Shown here one piece after another: positions 18,225-27,480 of a DNA stretch of 64,000 nucleotides. This DNA is from Parasedimentitalea marina (GTDB lineage Bacteria > Pseudomonadota > Alphaproteobacteria > Rhodobacterales > Rhodobacteraceae). Location: the NCBI RefSeq assembly GCF_004006175.1, contig NZ_CP033219.1, forward strand, positions 2,790,001 to 2,854,000, read 5' to 3'. Made by a program: the position numbers and the translations under genes. The first letter of the stretch is position 1. Every line of letters starts with the position of its first letter. The notes below the pieces were generated by a model. It ran no database searches. It saw only the letters and a program-made list of their open reading frames with translations, and had not been told where the DNA came from.

Positions 18225-18737
18225 CTAAAGTTTTCCAAACGCAACCCCACGCCAGACCCAGCCCTTCCCGGTCACCACATCCTGTAACGGGGCCTTCATC
18301 TCTTTGGAATCAAACCGGTAATTATAAATCTCACCTGGCCGCAACTCTTCGGTAAACCCATAGGCGCGTCCAAACGAGACCTCCTTTTTCTGTCCCCGAA
18401 ACGCCGAGGCTGAAAATGACAGCTGCGGCACACCCACCCGCCAGCTGATGGTGTAATCCTCGTCCACCGCACGCACTTCGCGCTTGTCCACATCCAGCCG
18501 CATCTTGATCCGCGCCGCCCGCTCCAGCCCCGCCTTGGCAAACACCTCTACCCACTTGGCATCCACGATCTGCCACTCGGCCATAAAATCACAGCTGCCA
18601 TCACTGCATGTACGCACGCTATAGGGCGCAGTATCGCGGTTGACGGCCAAAATGGCAGCCTGAACATCCTCCGCTGGCGCAGGCTCGGTGCCTGTCTCTG
18701 GCTTTTTGGTACCAGACAACCAATCAAATAACCCCAT
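18225..18737 (-). CDS. Conserved hypothetical protein
   Basis: 170 residues, cytoplasmic by appearance. Begins MGLFDWLSGTKKP, then a Pro/Glu linker and a globular region with cysteines in RTCSDGSCDFMAEW and a mixed beta part (KMRLDVDKREVRAVDEDYTISWRVG). No known domain recognised. The start at 18737 is preferred: an AAGGGG-type ribosome site precedes it, whereas the open extension to 19058 is low-complexity and carries a repeat. The cysteine pair could bind metal or form a disulfide; untested. Confidence 0.65.
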   Translation of the reverse strand: MGLFDWLSGTKKPETGTEPAPAEDVQAAILAVNRDTAPYSVRTCSDGSCDFMAEWQIVDAKWVEVFAKAGLERAARIKMRLDVDKREVRAVDEDYTISWRVGVPQLSFSASAFRGQKKEVSFGRAYGFTEELRPGEIYNYRFDSKEMKAPLQDVVTGKGWVWRGVAFGKL

Positions 18738-19258
18738 AATCCCACCCCTTAAAATAACGTCCCCTCCATCAAAGCAGTTTACTGCTGAAATGGCAAAAGC
18801 CGCGACTTTGACCTTAAGCGCTCGGCCCCGCTTCATTTTTTCAAAAATACTCCCGCCGGAGGCCTCTATCTTCTCAACACCCACCATCGCCCAGAGCCCG
18901 ACCGTTGCGCCCCCTCCGCCACACCGTGCGCCCTGCTTGGCCGGGTTTAACCCATACCTGCGATACCCCAGACGTCGCGACACACCGGCCAGGACTGACA
19001 TCCCGGGCCACAGGACCCAGGGCCCCTTAAAAACCGGGGCAGTATTGGCAGCTTTCAAAACGCGGGGGAAACCCCGTCCGCATCCGCATGGGCGGCGCCG
19101 TCCTTTTTAACACCGCAGTTCTCACCGTGAGGCATCTAAACGGTACGACCCCAATCCCCAGGGACCCTCCCTGCCGGGAGGTTATCGGCTTGGTAAAAAT
19201 TGCAAATCCCATCGCCATTCCCCTGTTCAGCCCCCACAAGCCCGGCTAACGTGACCCA
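18738..19258. other. 521-base gap without a supported gene
   Basis: Contains a short repeat at 18831-18863 and otherwise GC-rich sequence with small hairpins, such as a GCGGGGG / CCCCGT pair near 19061-19073. Frames open here on both strands have no family similarity, no good ribosome sites and odd composition. I searched for tRNA, SRP RNA, RNase P and tmRNA consensus segments by eye and found none. Confidence 0.5.
18831..18863 (-). repeat. Short dispersed repeat, second family (single copy)
   Basis: On the minus strand it reads GGCCTCCGGCGGGAGTATTT, then a T/A-rich run ending in AATGAAG. I recognise the CTCCGGCGGGAGTATTTTTG core as a short repeat common between genes of Roseobacter-group genomes. 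CTCCGGCGGGAG is itself a near-palindrome. Only this copy occurs in the window. Confidence 0.5.
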
Positions 19259-19939
19259 ATGTTCCTACGCGCTTTTTTGATACTGTTGCTCGTCGCATCC
19301 TGCGGCCGCCCCCTGACCGAAAACGAGCGGGCCTTTGCCAGCCGGATTCATGGAGAATCCCTGGATCTGGACCGTATCCGGCTGATCCGGGGCGCACCGG
19401 TCACGGCCGTTACCTTTCGCCGCAAACCACGGCCCCGCCTTGCTTGCCGCGAGCGTATTTTGCCTCCCGCCAAAGACGAGGTTGTCACTGCCTCGCCAGC
19501 GGCAGTTGCCCTGTTCAACCGCATTTTCTTCACTAAGGACTGGTATGCCAAGGACTATATGCCCGCCTACCCCGAGCAGATCTATCTGATTGAGGCCATG
19601 TTGCTGGCGCATGAACTGACCCATGCCTGGCAATGGCAGAACCGTAAGACCACAGGTTACCACCCCCTGCGCGCAGCCGCCGAACACGGCACCCGAACTG
19701 ACCCCTACTTGTTTGATCTCAACGCCGAGGCAGAGTTCCTGAGCTTTGGCTATGAACAGCAAGGATCCATCGTCGAGGAATACGTTTGTTGCCGGGCACT
19801 GGCGCCCAAGGCTGCCCGTACTCAACGCCTGCACGGTATGATCAGCACTGTTATGCCGGTCTCAGATTTGCCGCAAAGCCGCGAGGCAGATGTTTACTTG
19901 CCGTGGGAAGATGTTCAGCTCCGTGGGATTTGCGATTAG
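19259..19939 (+). CDS. Putative lipoprotein with HExxH motif
   Basis: 226 residues. A short signal sequence ends in the lipobox LLVASC, with Cys15 as lipidation site. Residues 118-122 are HELTH within MLLAHELTHAWQW, the zinc-binding HExxH of metallopeptidases; a downstream acidic region (FDLNAEAEFLSFGYEQQGSIVEEY) may give the third ligand. The surrounding text resembles DUF4157-like predicted peptidases, many of which are inactive or uncharacterised. It is expected at the inner face of the outer membrane or on the inner membrane. Start at 19259 is chosen for the signal sequence. Confidence 0.75.
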   Translation: MFLRAFLILLLVASCGRPLTENERAFASRIHGESLDLDRIRLIRGAPVTAVTFRRKPRPRLACRERILPPAKDEVVTASPAAVALFNRIFFTKDWYAKDYMPAYPEQIYLIEAMLLAHELTHAWQWQNRKTTGYHPLRAAAEHGTRTDPYLFDLNAEAEFLSFGYEQQGSIVEEYVCCRALAPKAARTQRLHGMISTVMPVSDLPQSREADVYLPWEDVQLRGICD

Positions 19940-20041
19940 GTTGCATCGCCAGATCCTGCTCAAAACGTCGTGCCGTCATATCTTGAACTTGCGCAGACAA
20001 TCCCTCAGACAGTCACACAGCCCATCAATGTGGAGACCTTA

Positions 20042-20476
20042 ATGACCAATTACGCCCTGATTATGCTGGCTGCTGGCCTTGGCATTCCAATTCTGGCGGC
20101 TTTGAATGCCGGGTTGGGGCAATATATCGGCTCTCCCATGGCTGCGGGAGTGGTGCTTTTTGCAGTCGCGTTTTCTGCCGCCGTTTTGGCCTACTTCCTG
20201 ATTGGTCCGCAGTCCCTGTCACAGGTGACAAGCGCGCCCAAACATTTGTTTCTGGCCGGTATTCTGGTCGCCTTTTATGTACTGTCAATCACTCATGTCG
20301 CGCCGCATTTTGGCGTCGGCAACGCGGTGTTTTTTGTGCTGTTAGGTCAATTGTTCAGTGCCGCCGCCATTGACCATTTTGGTCTGTTTGGCGCACAGGT
20401 CAGCCCCTTGACCCTAACCCGAGCTGCAGGTGTTTCGGTGATGGCATTGGGGGTCTGGATTACCCAGATGGCCTGA
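20042..20476 (+). CDS. DUF606 (YdcZ-like) DMT-superfamily membrane protein
   Basis: 144 residues with five predicted membrane segments (starting MTNYALIMLAAGLGIPILAALN, then GVVLFAVAFSAAVLAYFLI, LFLAGILVAFYVLSI, AVFFVLLGQLFSAAA and LTRAAGVSVMALGVWITQ). The GLGQYIGSP loop and GIVLVA-like pattern fit the DUF606 half-size drug/metabolite transporters. GGAGA lies 6 bases before the ATG at 20042; the GTG at 19970 adds a polar leader that looks wrong. Substrate unknown. Confidence 0.85.
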   Translation: MTNYALIMLAAGLGIPILAALNAGLGQYIGSPMAAGVVLFAVAFSAAVLAYFLIGPQSLSQVTSAPKHLFLAGILVAFYVLSITHVAPHFGVGNAVFFVLLGQLFSAAAIDHFGLFGAQVSPLTLTRAAGVSVMALGVWITQMA

Positions 20477-20524
20477 CTCAATCAGATCGCAGGGCGACCA
20501 TCTGATTGTGCAGCCAACACCGGT

Positions 20525-20585
20525 GGGGGCGTTGCCCCTCTTGTCCTGCGGACAATTCACCCCAGGATATTTAGGGCCAGATGAA
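20525..20585 (-). repeat. Dispersed post-stop repeat, copy 2
   Basis: Read on the minus strand it begins TTCATCTGGCCC, has an ATATCCTGGGGTGAATT core, a small hairpin TTGTCC / GGACAA and a final GGGGC / GCCCC hairpin. It begins 18 bases after the lolD stop in the lolD direction. Confidence 0.8.
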
Positions 20586-20602
20586 CAAGGGGGCTCTGGT
20601 CG

Positions 20603-21286
20603 CTAGTCCGCCACCAGAACGCCGTTCTCGAGCCGGACTATGCGGTCCATCCGCGCGGCCAGTTCCATGTTGTGGGTGGCAATCAGCGCCGACATGCCTG
20701 TGCTCCGGACCAGCTCCATCAAGGTGCCGAATACTTGGTCCGAGGTGCTAGGGTCCAGGTTGCCTGTGGGCTCATCCGCCAATAATATACGCGGTTGATT
20801 GGCCAATGCCCGGCAAAAGGCCACCCGCTGTTGCTCTCCGCCTGACAAAGCAGCTGGGCGGTGATTGCTGCGATCACTGAGGCCGACACGGGTGAGAAGA
20901 TCCTGCGCCCGTGTTGTAGCGGCGGGTTGAGGTACACCGTTTGCCAGTTGCGGCAAGACAATGTTTTCCACAGCCGTGAATTCCGGCAGCAGGTGATGGA
21001 ACTGATAGATAAACCCCACATCCTGCCGCCGCGTTGTGGTGCGGCGGCGGTCGCCTTTACCGGTCACGTCAACGCCACCAACCTGCACCCGACCCTCATC
21101 TGGGGTATCCAGCAGGCCGGCAATATGCAGCAGTGTTGATTTGCCGGCGCCGGATGGTGCCACCAGCGCCACCACTTCGCCAGACTGTAAGTGCAGGTCC
21201 GCCCCGCGCAGCACATCCACCTGCCCCGGTCTGCCCCTGTAATAAGATTTTACAATCCCGTTCAGTTCCAGCATCAGATCATTCAT
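20603..21286 (-). CDS. lolD: Lipoprotein-releasing ABC transporter ATPase LolD
   Basis: 227 residues; ATP hydrolysis here drives release of outer-membrane lipoproteins from the inner membrane to LolA. Walker A is APSGAGKST, the LolD/MacB-type Q-loop region is FIYQFHHLLPEF, the signature is LSGGEQQR, and Walker B is ILLADEPTGNLD with the switch His in ATHN. The ATG at 21286 overlaps the lolC stop by 8 bases. A Walker A variant (APS where GPS is usual) is visible but conservative. Confidence 0.94.
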   Translation of the reverse strand: MNDLMLELNGIVKSYYRGRPGQVDVLRGADLHLQSGEVVALVAPSGAGKSTLLHIAGLLDTPDEGRVQVGGVDVTGKGDRRRTTTRRQDVGFIYQFHHLLPEFTAVENIVLPQLANGVPQPAATTRAQDLLTRVGLSDRSNHRPAALSGGEQQRVAFCRALANQPRILLADEPTGNLDPSTSDQVFGTLMELVRSTGMSALIATHNMELAARMDRIVRLENGVLVAD

Positions 21287-22565
21287 AACGCAGCGCCTCA
21301 ACCGGGTTCATCCGGGCCGCACGTCGCGCCGGAAAGACTGTAATCAGCCAACTGAGACCCAGGCTGAGACCTGCCGCCGCACTGACATCGCCAAAGGTCA
21401 CCACAGCAGAGGGGAAGAAGAAACCGTTTGCTTCAAGATCGCGCACGCCACTGCCGGTGATCCAATCCACCAGCCCGTAGATGCTGTCGATATTGGCCGC
21501 AAAGACCACCCCCAAGATGACGCCAAACAGCGTGCCCAGAGTGCCCACCGACGCGCCACACAGAAAGAACACCCGCAGGATGGACCCCTGGCTGAGGCCC
21601 ATAGTACGCAGGATACCGATGTCACGGCCTTTGTTTTTGACCAGCATAATCAGCCCGGAAACGATATTCAGCGCAGCAATCAGCACCAGAATCGACAGCA
21701 CGATAAAGATCGCGTTGTCCTGCATTTTCAGCGCCTGAATCATCCCGCCAGCGCGGTCTTGCCAGGTGGTCACATAGGCCCGCTCACCACTGGAGCGCAG
21801 TAAAGGCAGCACCATCTGCGCCACCTGTTCAGGATCGTTGAGACGCAGATCCAGCTGATCAACTGCCCCCTCACGGTTAAAGAAACTCTGCGCTTCGGCC
21901 AACGGCAAATACAGACGGCTTTGATCGACAAACCCCTGCCCCGACGAGAAAATATAGACCACCTCATAAGCAGAGACCCGCGGTGAGGTGCCCATTGGGG
22001 TTTTGACACCGTTGGGTGAAATCAGTTTGATCCGGTCACCAATACCCACACCCAACTGGCGCGCCATCATGGCGCCAATAGCAACACCATCATTGAACCG
22101 GGACAGGTCACCCACCGCGTCTTGCGAGGCTGCGATTTTGGGGTAGTTTTGCAAATCATTCAGGGTGATGCCAAATACATCCACCGGCAGGTTACGGCCG
22201 CGATAGCTGCCCATCACCTGGCCGCGCACCAGCGGCGAAACCAAAGTCACCTCAGGCAGACTGCCAACCGTTTCAACCAGTTCACCGTAGTTGCGGATCA
22301 GGTGATCCACCGGGATTTCGGCGCTGAAATCCCGACGATAGTGAATTTCAGCATGGGCATTGGCGCCCAGCATGGTCTGGATCAGATCCGAGCGCAGCCC
22401 CTCGCGCACCGCCAATGTCGCGACCAGCGCAAAGACCGCTAGGGTGATACCGATCAGGCTGATCCAGGTCATCACCGAGACGCCCCCCTCCGCCCGGCGG
22501 GCGCGCAGGTATCGCCAGGCAATCATCCATTCAAATCGGGCAAACGGCGGTGGAGTGCTGGCCAT
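21279..22565 (-). CDS. lolC: Lipoprotein-releasing system permease LolC/LolE
   Basis: 428 residues with the FtsX/LolC layout: one N-terminal membrane helix (around VMTWISLIGITLAVFALVATL), a periplasmic MacB-type core of about 200 residues, then three helices (IVLSILVLIAALNIVSGLIMLV, FLCGASVGTLGTLFGVILGVVF and the last near LSLGLSWLITVF). The signature NKGRDIGILRTMGLS and the end EALRYE are typical. Many alphaproteobacteria have one such permease in place of LolC plus LolE. AGGAG precedes the ATG. Coupled to lolD by overlap. Confidence 0.92.
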   Translation of the reverse strand: MASTPPPFARFEWMIAWRYLRARRAEGGVSVMTWISLIGITLAVFALVATLAVREGLRSDLIQTMLGANAHAEIHYRRDFSAEIPVDHLIRNYGELVETVGSLPEVTLVSPLVRGQVMGSYRGRNLPVDVFGITLNDLQNYPKIAASQDAVGDLSRFNDGVAIGAMMARQLGVGIGDRIKLISPNGVKTPMGTSPRVSAYEVVYIFSSGQGFVDQSRLYLPLAEAQSFFNREGAVDQLDLRLNDPEQVAQMVLPLLRSSGERAYVTTWQDRAGGMIQALKMQDNAIFIVLSILVLIAALNIVSGLIMLVKNKGRDIGILRTMGLSQGSILRVFFLCGASVGTLGTLFGVILGVVFAANIDSIYGLVDWITGSGVRDLEANGFFFPSAVVTFGDVSAAAGLSLGLSWLITVFPARRAARMNPVEALRYE

Positions 22566-22775
22566 TTTGGCTCCTGCTCATAGGTTTTCGCCAAATTGGG
22601 CCGTCACGCTGCCGGGGTCAAGCCGATGATCTGAGCATCTACGAAATCTGAGCGGAATCCGGGAACAAGTTCCAGGAGTGAAGTTTTATCGCCATCCGCA
22701 TTGTGGCCAGCCGAACCAATCACCGCCTACCTTGTTTCACTATGCGCGGATGTCCGAAAACTCGCATTTCTGCGA

Positions 22776-23780
22776 TTATTTTTTAATCGGATCTTGGACC
22801 CGCCCCAAAGCAGATGTTACCAATTTCTCAGAGAAACCCGCTGCGAAACTCCAAACCAATAGCTTACTGAGATCTGAGTTTGGGACTAAAGCACCAAGAG
22901 ATCTATCAAGGCCGATTGCGGTCACATTCGTAAACCCTATCGCATCCAAATTTGGCAGTGCAGCCCCTTCCAAGGCACCAGCTTCAAAGAAAAAATACAG
23001 AATGATGGCGCCGACCCCGCCCACACCAAGACGCAGAAAGAGGAATGAGTATCCAGTACGCGTCAGCATTTCTTCGATTGACGTACCGTTTACAGCAAAG
23101 TTCTTGGTCGTCATTACACTGAAACTTGCCCCTAAGAGCCCTGCGGTCGCAGCAATCGAGAGCCCGGAATATGGCGAACCTGCAATCTCAAAATATCCAA
23201 CAAAAACCAGCATGGCGACAAAGGCAAAGGTCAACGCGGCGCCAAACCCAGTAATAATGGACGTGTAATTGCTAATCAATTTTCTATTATGATAGCGTTG
23301 CGCGTATTTCCAGTGCACATCATTCAGTACTCGATCAAGAAGGCTTCGTAGTTCAAGCGTATACTCATCTTTCCATTCAGGTTTTGCGGACAGGGTAACG
23401 TCCTTGACCTTATAATTTTCCTTCAAAACCGAGTGCGCGGTTTTAAATATTTTTTGCGCATCTTCATCAACTTTTCCCAAGGAATCAATTTGCTTGACAA
23501 CTTCAATTTCCAGCGTTTCGTGTGGACGAAGGTGAGCTAACATTTTCTCTGCTAAATAGGCATCGCTCCACTCAAATTTCTCCCCATCTATCAGCTGTTC
23601 TGGGTTTAGTATCTTATTTACACTCGTTCGCATTCCTTTAATGGGATCTGGCATTTCAGTGCCCTCTTTGGGAACCGCTAAAAGTACAGCTCGCAGATTG
23701 TCACGGAACTGCATGAGCATTTCCTTGTTTGCTGTTTTCTTTGCTGTATTCTCGCGTTTTCCATTCAGAAATTCAAACAT
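22776..23780 (-). CDS. AT-rich gene for a predicted membrane protein, function unknown
   Basis: 334 residues. About 165 soluble, charged residues (with EWSDAYLAEKMLAHLRPHETLEIEVVKQ and KDEYTLELRSLLDRVLNDVHW) precede four predicted membrane segments: TGFGAALTFAFVAMLVFVGYF, LSIAATAGLLGASFSV, LRLGVGGVGAIILYFFF and LLVWSFAAGFSEKLVTSALG. I do not recognise the family. Two 60-base lines counted (23281 and 23521) are 40% and 43% G+C, far below neighbours. It sits between lolC and proS, which are commonly adjacent in alphaproteobacteria, so it looks inserted. Its promoter probably lies in 23781-24000. Confidence 0.8.
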   Translation of the reverse strand: MFEFLNGKRENTAKKTANKEMLMQFRDNLRAVLLAVPKEGTEMPDPIKGMRTSVNKILNPEQLIDGEKFEWSDAYLAEKMLAHLRPHETLEIEVVKQIDSLGKVDEDAQKIFKTAHSVLKENYKVKDVTLSAKPEWKDEYTLELRSLLDRVLNDVHWKYAQRYHNRKLISNYTSIITGFGAALTFAFVAMLVFVGYFEIAGSPYSGLSIAATAGLLGASFSVMTTKNFAVNGTSIEEMLTRTGYSFLFLRLGVGGVGAIILYFFFEAGALEGAALPNLDAIGFTNVTAIGLDRSLGALVPNSDLSKLLVWSFAAGFSEKLVTSALGRVQDPIKK

Positions 23781-24034
23781 CCGAAATTTCCCATATTCAG
23801 GTGATTTCAGCGTGAAGAAGAAACTGTGCAGCGTTCAAACAGCAACCAATTCACACAGAAAATCACATTCAAGAGTAATTTAATCATCACAAAATAGCGC
23901 TAAATATTTCTGCAGCTGATCCTAGCACATTACACCTTTAAGGAGCAATATTGCTATTCCAATACTATGAAAAGCATAGACGCCAACCGTCTAGGCACCG
24001 TGTCGATATCGTAAATGCTTCACTACGCTAACAA
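23781..24034. other. AT-rich intergenic stretch upstream of the inserted gene
   Basis: The 304-base gap 23781-24084 shows no gene. It is AT-rich, matches the composition of the inserted gene, and should hold its promoter. The only clear structure is the proS terminator at its far end. Confidence 0.5.
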
Positions 24035-24062
24035 AAAGGGCAGGCCTTTCGACCTGCCCTTT
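24035..24062 (-). terminator. Rho-independent terminator of proS
   Basis: AAAGGGCAGG / CCTGCCCTTT form a perfect 10-bp stem with an 8-base loop, and on the minus strand a TTTTTG run follows. It cuts transcription of proS off from the genes beyond, including lolCD. Confidence 0.85.
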
Positions 24063-24084
24063 CCTAACAAAATGTCTCTCAACC

Positions 24085-25440
24085 TCAGAACCCGCGGCTT
24101 GTCATGTGCGGTGCGTAGATCTCGATGATTTTCTTCACCGCCTCTTCCGGGCTTAGCTCAACGCTTTCACCGCTGCGTCGCGAGGTCAGCTCAACCACGC
24201 CGTTTTTCAACCCACGCGGGCCGACGGTGATGCGCCAGGGCAGACCGATTAGATCCATAGTAGCGAACTTGCCGCCTGCGCGTTCTTTGCGGTCGTCATA
24301 CAGCGGCTCAAGTCCGGCAGCCGTGAGGGCCGCGTACAACTGATCACAGGCGCCGTCGGCCTGCTCGTCGCCCTGCTTGAGGTTGACGATACCGCAGTGA
24401 AACGGGGTGACCCCTTCGGGCCAGATGATGCCCTTGTCATCATGGCTGGCCTCGATGATGGCGCCCAGCAGGCGCGACACACCAATACCGTGGGAGCCCA
24501 TGTGAACTGGTGTTGGCTTGCCATCTGGGCCCTGCACCTTGGCGCCCAGCGCTTCGGAGTATTTGGTGCCGAAGTAGAAAATCTGGCCCACTTCGATACC
24601 ACGGGCGCTGCGGCGACGCTCTTCTGGGATTGCGTTAAACGCTGCCTCGTCGTGGGTTTCATCCGTACGGGCATATTTGGTGGTGAACTCTTCCAGCACA
24701 CCCTGACACTGTTCGACACTGTCATAATCGATCTCACGATCGCCAAAGCTCAGATCAGTGACGTCGCTGTCATAGAAGACCTCGGATTCGCCAGTTTCAG
24801 CCAGCACCAGGAATTCATGGGTGTAATCGCCGCCAATGGGGCCCCCATCCGCGCGCATCGGGATCGCCTGCAGCCCCATACGTTCGTAAGAGCGCAGATA
24901 GCTGACCAGATGACGGTTATAGGCGTGCAGTGCGTCCTCTTTGGAGAGGTCGAAGTTGTAGCCATCCTTCATGTAGAATTCACGGCCCCGCATCACACCG
25001 AAACGCGGGCGAACCTCGTCACGGAATTTCCACTGGATGTGGTACAGCGTCAGCGGCAGGTCTTTGTAGCTGTTGACATGGCTGCGGAAAATATCGGTGA
25101 CCATCTCTTCATTGGTGGGACCATAAAGCATGTCGCGACCATGGCGGTCACTGATGCGCAGCATTTCCTTGCCGTAGTCATCATAGCGCCCGGATTCTTT
25201 CCACAGATCAGCAGGCTGCAACGTCGGCATAAGCATCGGGATGTGACCGGCGCGCATTTGCTCATCGTGAACAATAGTCTCGATCTTTTTCAACACCTTA
25301 AAGCCCATCGGCAACCACGAGTAGATCCCGGCCGAAGATTGCTTGATCATCCCGGCGCGCAGCATCAGCCGATGGCTGACAATTTGGGCCTCGGATGGGG
25401 TTTCTTTCATAACAGGCAGAAAATAACGGCTCAGGCGCAT
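24085..25440 (-). CDS. proS: Proline--tRNA ligase, short type
   Basis: 451 residues; charges tRNA-Pro with proline. Class II motifs are visible: [29 protein letters not shown] at the N-terminus, motif 2 with [27 protein letters not shown], motif 3 with [17 protein letters not shown], and the anticodon domain near the end. Between motifs 2 and 3 there is no 180-residue editing insertion, as in the short alphaproteobacterial form, whose editing is usually done by a separate protein. A strong terminator follows. Confidence 0.96.
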   Translation of the reverse strand: MRLSRYFLPVMKETPSEAQIVSHRLMLRAGMIKQSSAGIYSWLPMGFKVLKKIETIVHDEQMRAGHIPMLMPTLQPADLWKESGRYDDYGKEMLRISDRHGRDMLYGPTNEEMVTDIFRSHVNSYKDLPLTLYHIQWKFRDEVRPRFGVMRGREFYMKDGYNFDLSKEDALHAYNRHLVSYLRSYERMGLQAIPMRADGGPIGGDYTHEFLVLAETGESEVFYDSDVTDLSFGDREIDYDSVEQCQGVLEEFTTKYARTDETHDEAAFNAIPEERRRSARGIEVGQIFYFGTKYSEALGAKVQGPDGKPTPVHMGSHGIGVSRLLGAIIEASHDDKGIIWPEGVTPFHCGIVNLKQGDEQADGACDQLYAALTAAGLEPLYDDRKERAGGKFATMDLIGLPWRITVGPRGLKNGVVELTSRRSGESVELSPEEAVKKIIEIYAPHMTSRGF

Positions 25441-25622
25441 GACGGTCTCGATCTAAGATAGGGTTCCAAAGCGGTCTAAGCTATCACTGCGCCGCAATCA
25501 ATCGGGCTTTGTGGCTTGTGGCAACGGGTTCGCGCGAAACAGGCCTGACCACTTGCATAGTGACAACCCATAGGTGAAGACTGGCATCAGACCGTTTCAA
25601 TGACCAGAGTGGGCAGCAAAGC

Positions 25623-26708
25623 ATGACATTACCGGCCAAAAAACAACTTAGCTATTGGGGCCTGTCTGCGGTGACCTTTGCGGTGGTGCTCTGGGCGCTT
25701 GGCGACGTTTTACTGCCCTTTGTACTGGGCGGCGCTGTGGCCTATCTGATCGATCCAGTCGCCGACCGGCTTGAGAGAATGGGATTGTCACGAGCAGGCG
25801 CGACGGCGGTGATCACTGTCGGCGCCATCGTGATCTTTTTGCTACTGCTGCTGGTGGTGGTGCCCACGCTGATTTTCCAGATGATCGAACTGATCCAGGT
25901 TCTGCCCCAGCTGTTCCAGGATGCCCGCACCTTTGCCAATGACCGGTTTCCATCGCTGTTTGATCAGAACAGTCAGGTTCATCAGGCCGTCACCTCATTG
26001 GCTGTTTCGCTGAAAAGTCACTGGGTGAACGTGTTGAATTCCGTTCTGGGGTCCGCCGTGTCCCTGCTGAATGTGGTGGTGCTGATTGTCATTGTTCCCG
26101 TGGTTTCAATTTACCTGCTGCTGGACTGGGACCGCATGACCAAACGGATTGGCGAGTTGCTGCCGCGCGACCATGCGCCCGTCATCCAACAACTGGCGTT
26201 GGAAATCGACGCCGTTCTCGCCTCGTTCATTCGCGGCATGGGCACTGTGTGCCTGATCCTTGGCACCTACTATGCTGTGACGCTGATGCTGGTGGGGCTG
26301 AACTTTGGCCTCGCCGTTGGATTTATTGCCGGGTTGGTGACCTTCATTCCCTATCTCGGAGCCCTGATCGGTGGCGCGCTTGCGATAGGTTTGGCGCTGT
26401 TTCAGTTCTGGGGGGACTGGTATTCAATTGGCGCCGTTGCGGTAATCTTTGCCATCGGCCAGGTGATCGAGGGCAACTTTCTGACCCCCAAACTGGTCGG
26501 CAATTCGGTTGGGTTGCACCCGGTCTGGCTGCTGCTGGCTCTGTCGGTGTTTGGCTCGCTGTTTGGCTTTGTCGGCATGTTGGTAGCCGTGCCAATGGCG
26601 GCGGCGCTGGGGGTCCTGGCCCGTTTCCTGACTGGGCAATATCTGGAGAGCCGACTATATCGGGGTGAATCGCACCTTCATGGTGACCCACGCCAGGACG
26701 CCGAGTAA
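25623..26708 (+). CDS. AI-2E (PerM) family permease
   Basis: 361-residue inner-membrane protein with about eight hydrophobic segments. Family features are GDVLLPFVLGGAVAYLIDPVADRLERMGLSRAGA near the N-terminus, IVPVVSIYLLLDWDRMTKRIGELLPR in the middle and the C-terminal GLVTFIPYLGALIGGALAIGLAL and IEGNFLTPKLVGNSVGLHPVW. Some relatives act as autoinducer-2 exporters or Na+/H+ antiporters; substrate here unknown. hdaA starts 2 bases after the stop, so both are in one operon. Confidence 0.92.
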   Translation: MTLPAKKQLSYWGLSAVTFAVVLWALGDVLLPFVLGGAVAYLIDPVADRLERMGLSRAGATAVITVGAIVIFLLLLLVVVPTLIFQMIELIQVLPQLFQDARTFANDRFPSLFDQNSQVHQAVTSLAVSLKSHWVNVLNSVLGSAVSLLNVVVLIVIVPVVSIYLLLDWDRMTKRIGELLPRDHAPVIQQLALEIDAVLASFIRGMGTVCLILGTYYAVTLMLVGLNFGLAVGFIAGLVTFIPYLGALIGGALAIGLALFQFWGDWYSIGAVAVIFAIGQVIEGNFLTPKLVGNSVGLHPVWLLLALSVFGSLFGFVGMLVAVPMAAALGVLARFLTGQYLESRLYRGESHLHGDPRQDAE

Positions 26709-26709
26709 C

Positions 26710-27417
26710 ATGCCCAGACAGTTAAGTTTTAATCTCCCAGCCAAACCGGCCCTGGGACGAGACGACTTTTTTGTGGCGCCTTCAAATGCAATGGCGGTGG
26801 CAATGCTGGACAGCAACTTTTCCTGGCCCAGCGGCAAACTGGTGCTGAGCGGTCCCCGCGCGGCTGGCAAGACCCATCTGGTGCATGTCTGGGCCAGCCA
26901 ATCCGGCGCCAGGATCATTGCCGCCACCGAGTTGACCGAGGACCAGGTACCGGATCTGGCCACTGGCCCGGTTGCGGTCGAAGATGTCCCGATGATTGCC
27001 CGCGATGCTGCTGCGCAGACCGCCTTGTTCCACCTGCATAATTTGGTGTTGGCGAATGGCCATGCCCTGATGCTGACCGGTCAGGCTGCGCCAAATCTGT
27101 GGGCGCTGTCACTGCCCGACTTGCAAAGCCGGGTGCAGGCGGCAACCCATGTCGCCCTTGAGGCACCAGATGATGCCTTGCTGGGTGTGGTGCTGGCAAA
27201 ACTGTTCGACGACCGCCAGATCATGCCCAAGCCAGATGTCATCCCCTATCTGGTGGCCCATATGGACCGGTCGTTCGAGGCGGCCGCGCAAATCGTTGCG
27301 CAAATGGACGAAATCTCACTGTCCGAAGGGCGCACCCTGTCGCGCCCATTGGCGGTGCGACTATTGGCGCAGAACCAATATGAGATGTCGCTCGAATCTG
27401 AGCCAAAGGACGATTGA
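26710..27417 (+). CDS. hdaA: DnaA-related regulatory protein HdaA
   Basis: 235 residues; an AAA+ protein related to DnaA domain III. With the replicative clamp it promotes ATP hydrolysis by DnaA, limiting initiation to once per cycle; this is known from Caulobacter. The N-terminal clamp-binding segment QLSFNLP is present at residues 4-10, then FFVAPSNAMAVAML, the P-loop-like GPRAAGKTHLV and LAVEDVP-type Walker B region (VAVEDVPM). Start ATG at 26710 directly follows the permease stop; the longer frame from 26665 lies inside that gene. Confidence 0.92.
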   Translation: MPRQLSFNLPAKPALGRDDFFVAPSNAMAVAMLDSNFSWPSGKLVLSGPRAAGKTHLVHVWASQSGARIIAATELTEDQVPDLATGPVAVEDVPMIARDAAAQTALFHLHNLVLANGHALMLTGQAAPNLWALSLPDLQSRVQAATHVALEAPDDALLGVVLAKLFDDRQIMPKPDVIPYLVAHMDRSFEAAAQIVAQMDEISLSEGRTLSRPLAVRLLAQNQYEMSLESEPKDD

Positions 27418-27480
27418 CCGACTCTCTTTGTTCCCGCATCCTGCGCCCACAGTTACGCCGACCACGACCTGGGGACCATT

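Noticed and set aside
18688-19110. 140-residue plus-strand frame in the 521-base gap
   Set aside because: Overlaps the start of the minus-strand gene at 18737, Pro/Arg-rich low-complexity translation, no ribosome site.
24397-25461. 354-residue open frame antisense to proS
   Set aside because: It is the mirror of a long GC-rich gene; the opposite strand carries a complete ProS with all class II motifs and the antisense translation matches nothing.
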